Shown here piece after piece: positions 6,308 through 7,587 of a stretch of DNA of 7,587 nt (position 1 is the first letter of the stretch; each line of letters opens with the position of its first letter). This DNA is from Halomonas sp. (GTDB lineage Bacteria; Pseudomonadota; Gammaproteobacteria; Pseudomonadales; Halomonadaceae). The stretch covers positions 1 to 7,587 of the forward strand of contig SKHS01000171.1 in assembly GCA_007116835.1 (NCBI GenBank), given 5' to 3'. The position numbers were made by a program, and so were the translations under genes. The notes beneath the pieces were generated by a model, which saw only the letters and a program-made list of their open reading frames with translations, was not told the DNA's origin and did no database searches.

Positions 6308-7587
6308 ATGTCACAAGCCAGCCCCGCTCATACGCCGATGATGGCGCAATACCTTAAGATCAAACGTGATCACCCTGAGGTACTTCTGTTTTACCGGATG
6401 GGTGACTTTTACGAGCTGTTTTTTGATGATGCCAAGCGTGCAGCAATGCTGCTGGACATCACCCTTACCCAGCGCGGCCAGTCAGGCGGCAAGCCCATTC
6501 CTATGGCAGGCGTGCCTTACCACAGCGCGGAAGGCTATTTAGCCCGGCTGGTAAACGCCGGTGAGTCGGTTGCCATTTGCGAACAAATAGGCGATCCCGC
6601 CACCAGCAAAGGTCCGGTGGATCGCCAAGTAGTGCGCATCGTGACCCCTGGCACGCTGCACGACGAAGCGCTGCTGGATGCCCGTCGCGATAACGTACTG
6701 GTCGCCGTTGCCCCCAGTAAAGACGGCTGGGGCCTTGCATGGCTAGAGCTTTCCAGCGGACGCTTCAATGTTTTGGAAGTGGAAAGCGAGGCCGAAATGC
6801 TGGCTGAGCTAACCCGCCTATCACCCGCCGAGCTATTGGTCCCCGAAAGCTTGACGCTGCCTGACGCATGGTCACAAAAGCGCAGCCTGCGACGCCAAGG
6901 AGAGTGGCTGTTTGACTTAGACAGCGCCACTCGCAGCCTGTGCGATCAGTTTGAAGTCCAGGATTTACGCGGCTTTGGCTGTGCACACTTAACCACCGCA
7001 CTCGTCGCTGCGGGCGTGCTGATCGACTACGCCCGAGACACGCAACGCTCTCGCCTACCTCACGTCACAGCCATTAGCGTCGAAAACCGCGATGACGCCG
7101 TGGTGATTGACGCGGCCAGCCGACGTAACCTGGAAATTGACATTAACCTTGGCGGCAGCAGCGACAATACCTTGGCCAGCGTGCTCGACACCTGCACCAC
7201 CGCGATGGGGTCGCGACTATTAAAGCGTTGGCTGAACCGGCCACTGCGCCAACGTGACGTTGTAGAAGGCCGTCAAGCGGGCGTGGCGCTACTCTCGATA
7301 GACGCCGCCTACATGGCACTTCGTGAAACGTTAAGCGACGTAGGTGACGTTGAGCGCATTCTCGCTAGGGTGGCTCTCTACAGTGCCCGTCCACGGGATT
7401 TAGCACGTCTGCGAGACGCGCTAGTCACGTTACCGGCCTTAGAACAGCTGCTAAGTGACATTGATAGTGGCAGCACTCTGGACAGCCTAAAACCGCACAT
7501 TCGCCCCTACCCAGAGATAGCGGATACGTTGACCCGTGCGCTAGTTGAAAACCCGCCAGTGGTGATTCGCGATGGCGGCGTGATTGC
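6308..7587 (+). CDS. mutS: DNA mismatch repair protein MutS, C-terminus cut by window edge
   Basis: Recognises mismatches and small loops and recruits MutL for methyl-directed or clamp-dependent repair. The ATG at 6308 opens a frame of 426 codons that runs off the right edge without a stop; E. coli MutS is 853 residues, so about half is visible. The N-terminal mismatch-binding domain carries the Phe-X-Glu wedge in GDFYELFFDDA (Phe34, Glu36), then PMAGVPYHSAEGYLARLV (65-82) and ICEQIGDP (90-97). The connector follows (about 120-250). The core begins near VIDAASRRNLEI (266-277), continuing with TAMGSRLLKRWL (298-309) and RPRDLARLRD (361-370). The ATPase domain lies beyond the window. AGGA with a 5-nt spacer precedes the ATG. 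No frameshift is seen. The gene diverges from pncC, with the 13-bp repeat array upstream. Confidence 0.97.
   Translation, partial: MSQASPAHTPMMAQYLKIKRDHPEVLLFYRMGDFYELFFDDAKRAAMLLDITLTQRGQSGGKPIPMAGVPYHSAEGYLARLVNAGESVAICEQIGDPATSKGPVDRQVVRIVTPGTLHDEALLDARRDNVLVAVAPSKDGWGLAWLELSSGRFNVLEVESEAEMLAELTRLSPAELLVPESLTLPDAWSQKRSLRRQGEWLFDLDSATRSLCDQFEVQDLRGFGCAHLTTALVAAGVLIDYARDTQRSRLPHVTAISVENRDDAVVIDAASRRNLEIDINLGGSSDNTLASVLDTCTTAMGSRLLKRWLNRPLRQRDVVEGRQAGVALLSIDAAYMALRETLSDVGDVERILARVALYSARPRDLARLRDALVTLPALEQLLSDIDSGSTLDSLKPHIRPYPEIADTLTRALVENPPVVIRDGGVI

Noticed and set aside
6501..7001. Minus-strand open frames within mutS
   Set aside because: They are antisense to a continuous, well-conserved mutS frame.

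Overview
The window is a conserved chromosomal housekeeping segment of a gammaproteobacterium. Protein sequence style, moderate G+C and gene order suggest Halomonadaceae (Halomonas-like), but this is an impression from reading and not the result of a search. No mobile element, tRNA, rRNA, CRISPR array or foreign-looking gene is visible.

Five genes lie on the minus strand, in transcription order pncC (5613-6146), recA (4459-5523), recX (3942-4403), alaS (1151-3760) and lysC (1-1051, cut by the left edge). One gene, mutS (6308-7587), runs on the plus strand, divergent from pncC, and is cut by the right edge about half way through.

Regulation can be read at several points. recA has a good LexA box inside its promoter region, so recA and probably recX are SOS genes. 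alaS has its own perfect -10 box, and an inverted repeat spans the likely transcription start. A strong hairpin terminator follows alaS directly and separates it from lysC. lysC has a well-placed internal Shine-Dalgarno and ATG in front of its regulatory half, as in aspartokinases that make a separate beta subunit. The 161-bp gap between pncC and mutS holds four copies of a 13-bp tandem repeat.

Functionally, MutS (mismatch repair), RecA and its modulator RecX (recombination and SOS) form a genome-maintenance block, with the NMN deamidase PncC alongside. AlaRS (translation) and aspartokinase (entry to the aspartate amino-acid family) follow. The order joins two blocks that I recall as separate in Pseudomonas aeruginosa (mutS-cinA-recA-recX and alaS-lysC-rsmA), so csrA/rsmA is expected just beyond the left edge. 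I found no undescribed system. The items worth checking are regulatory details in and between known genes.
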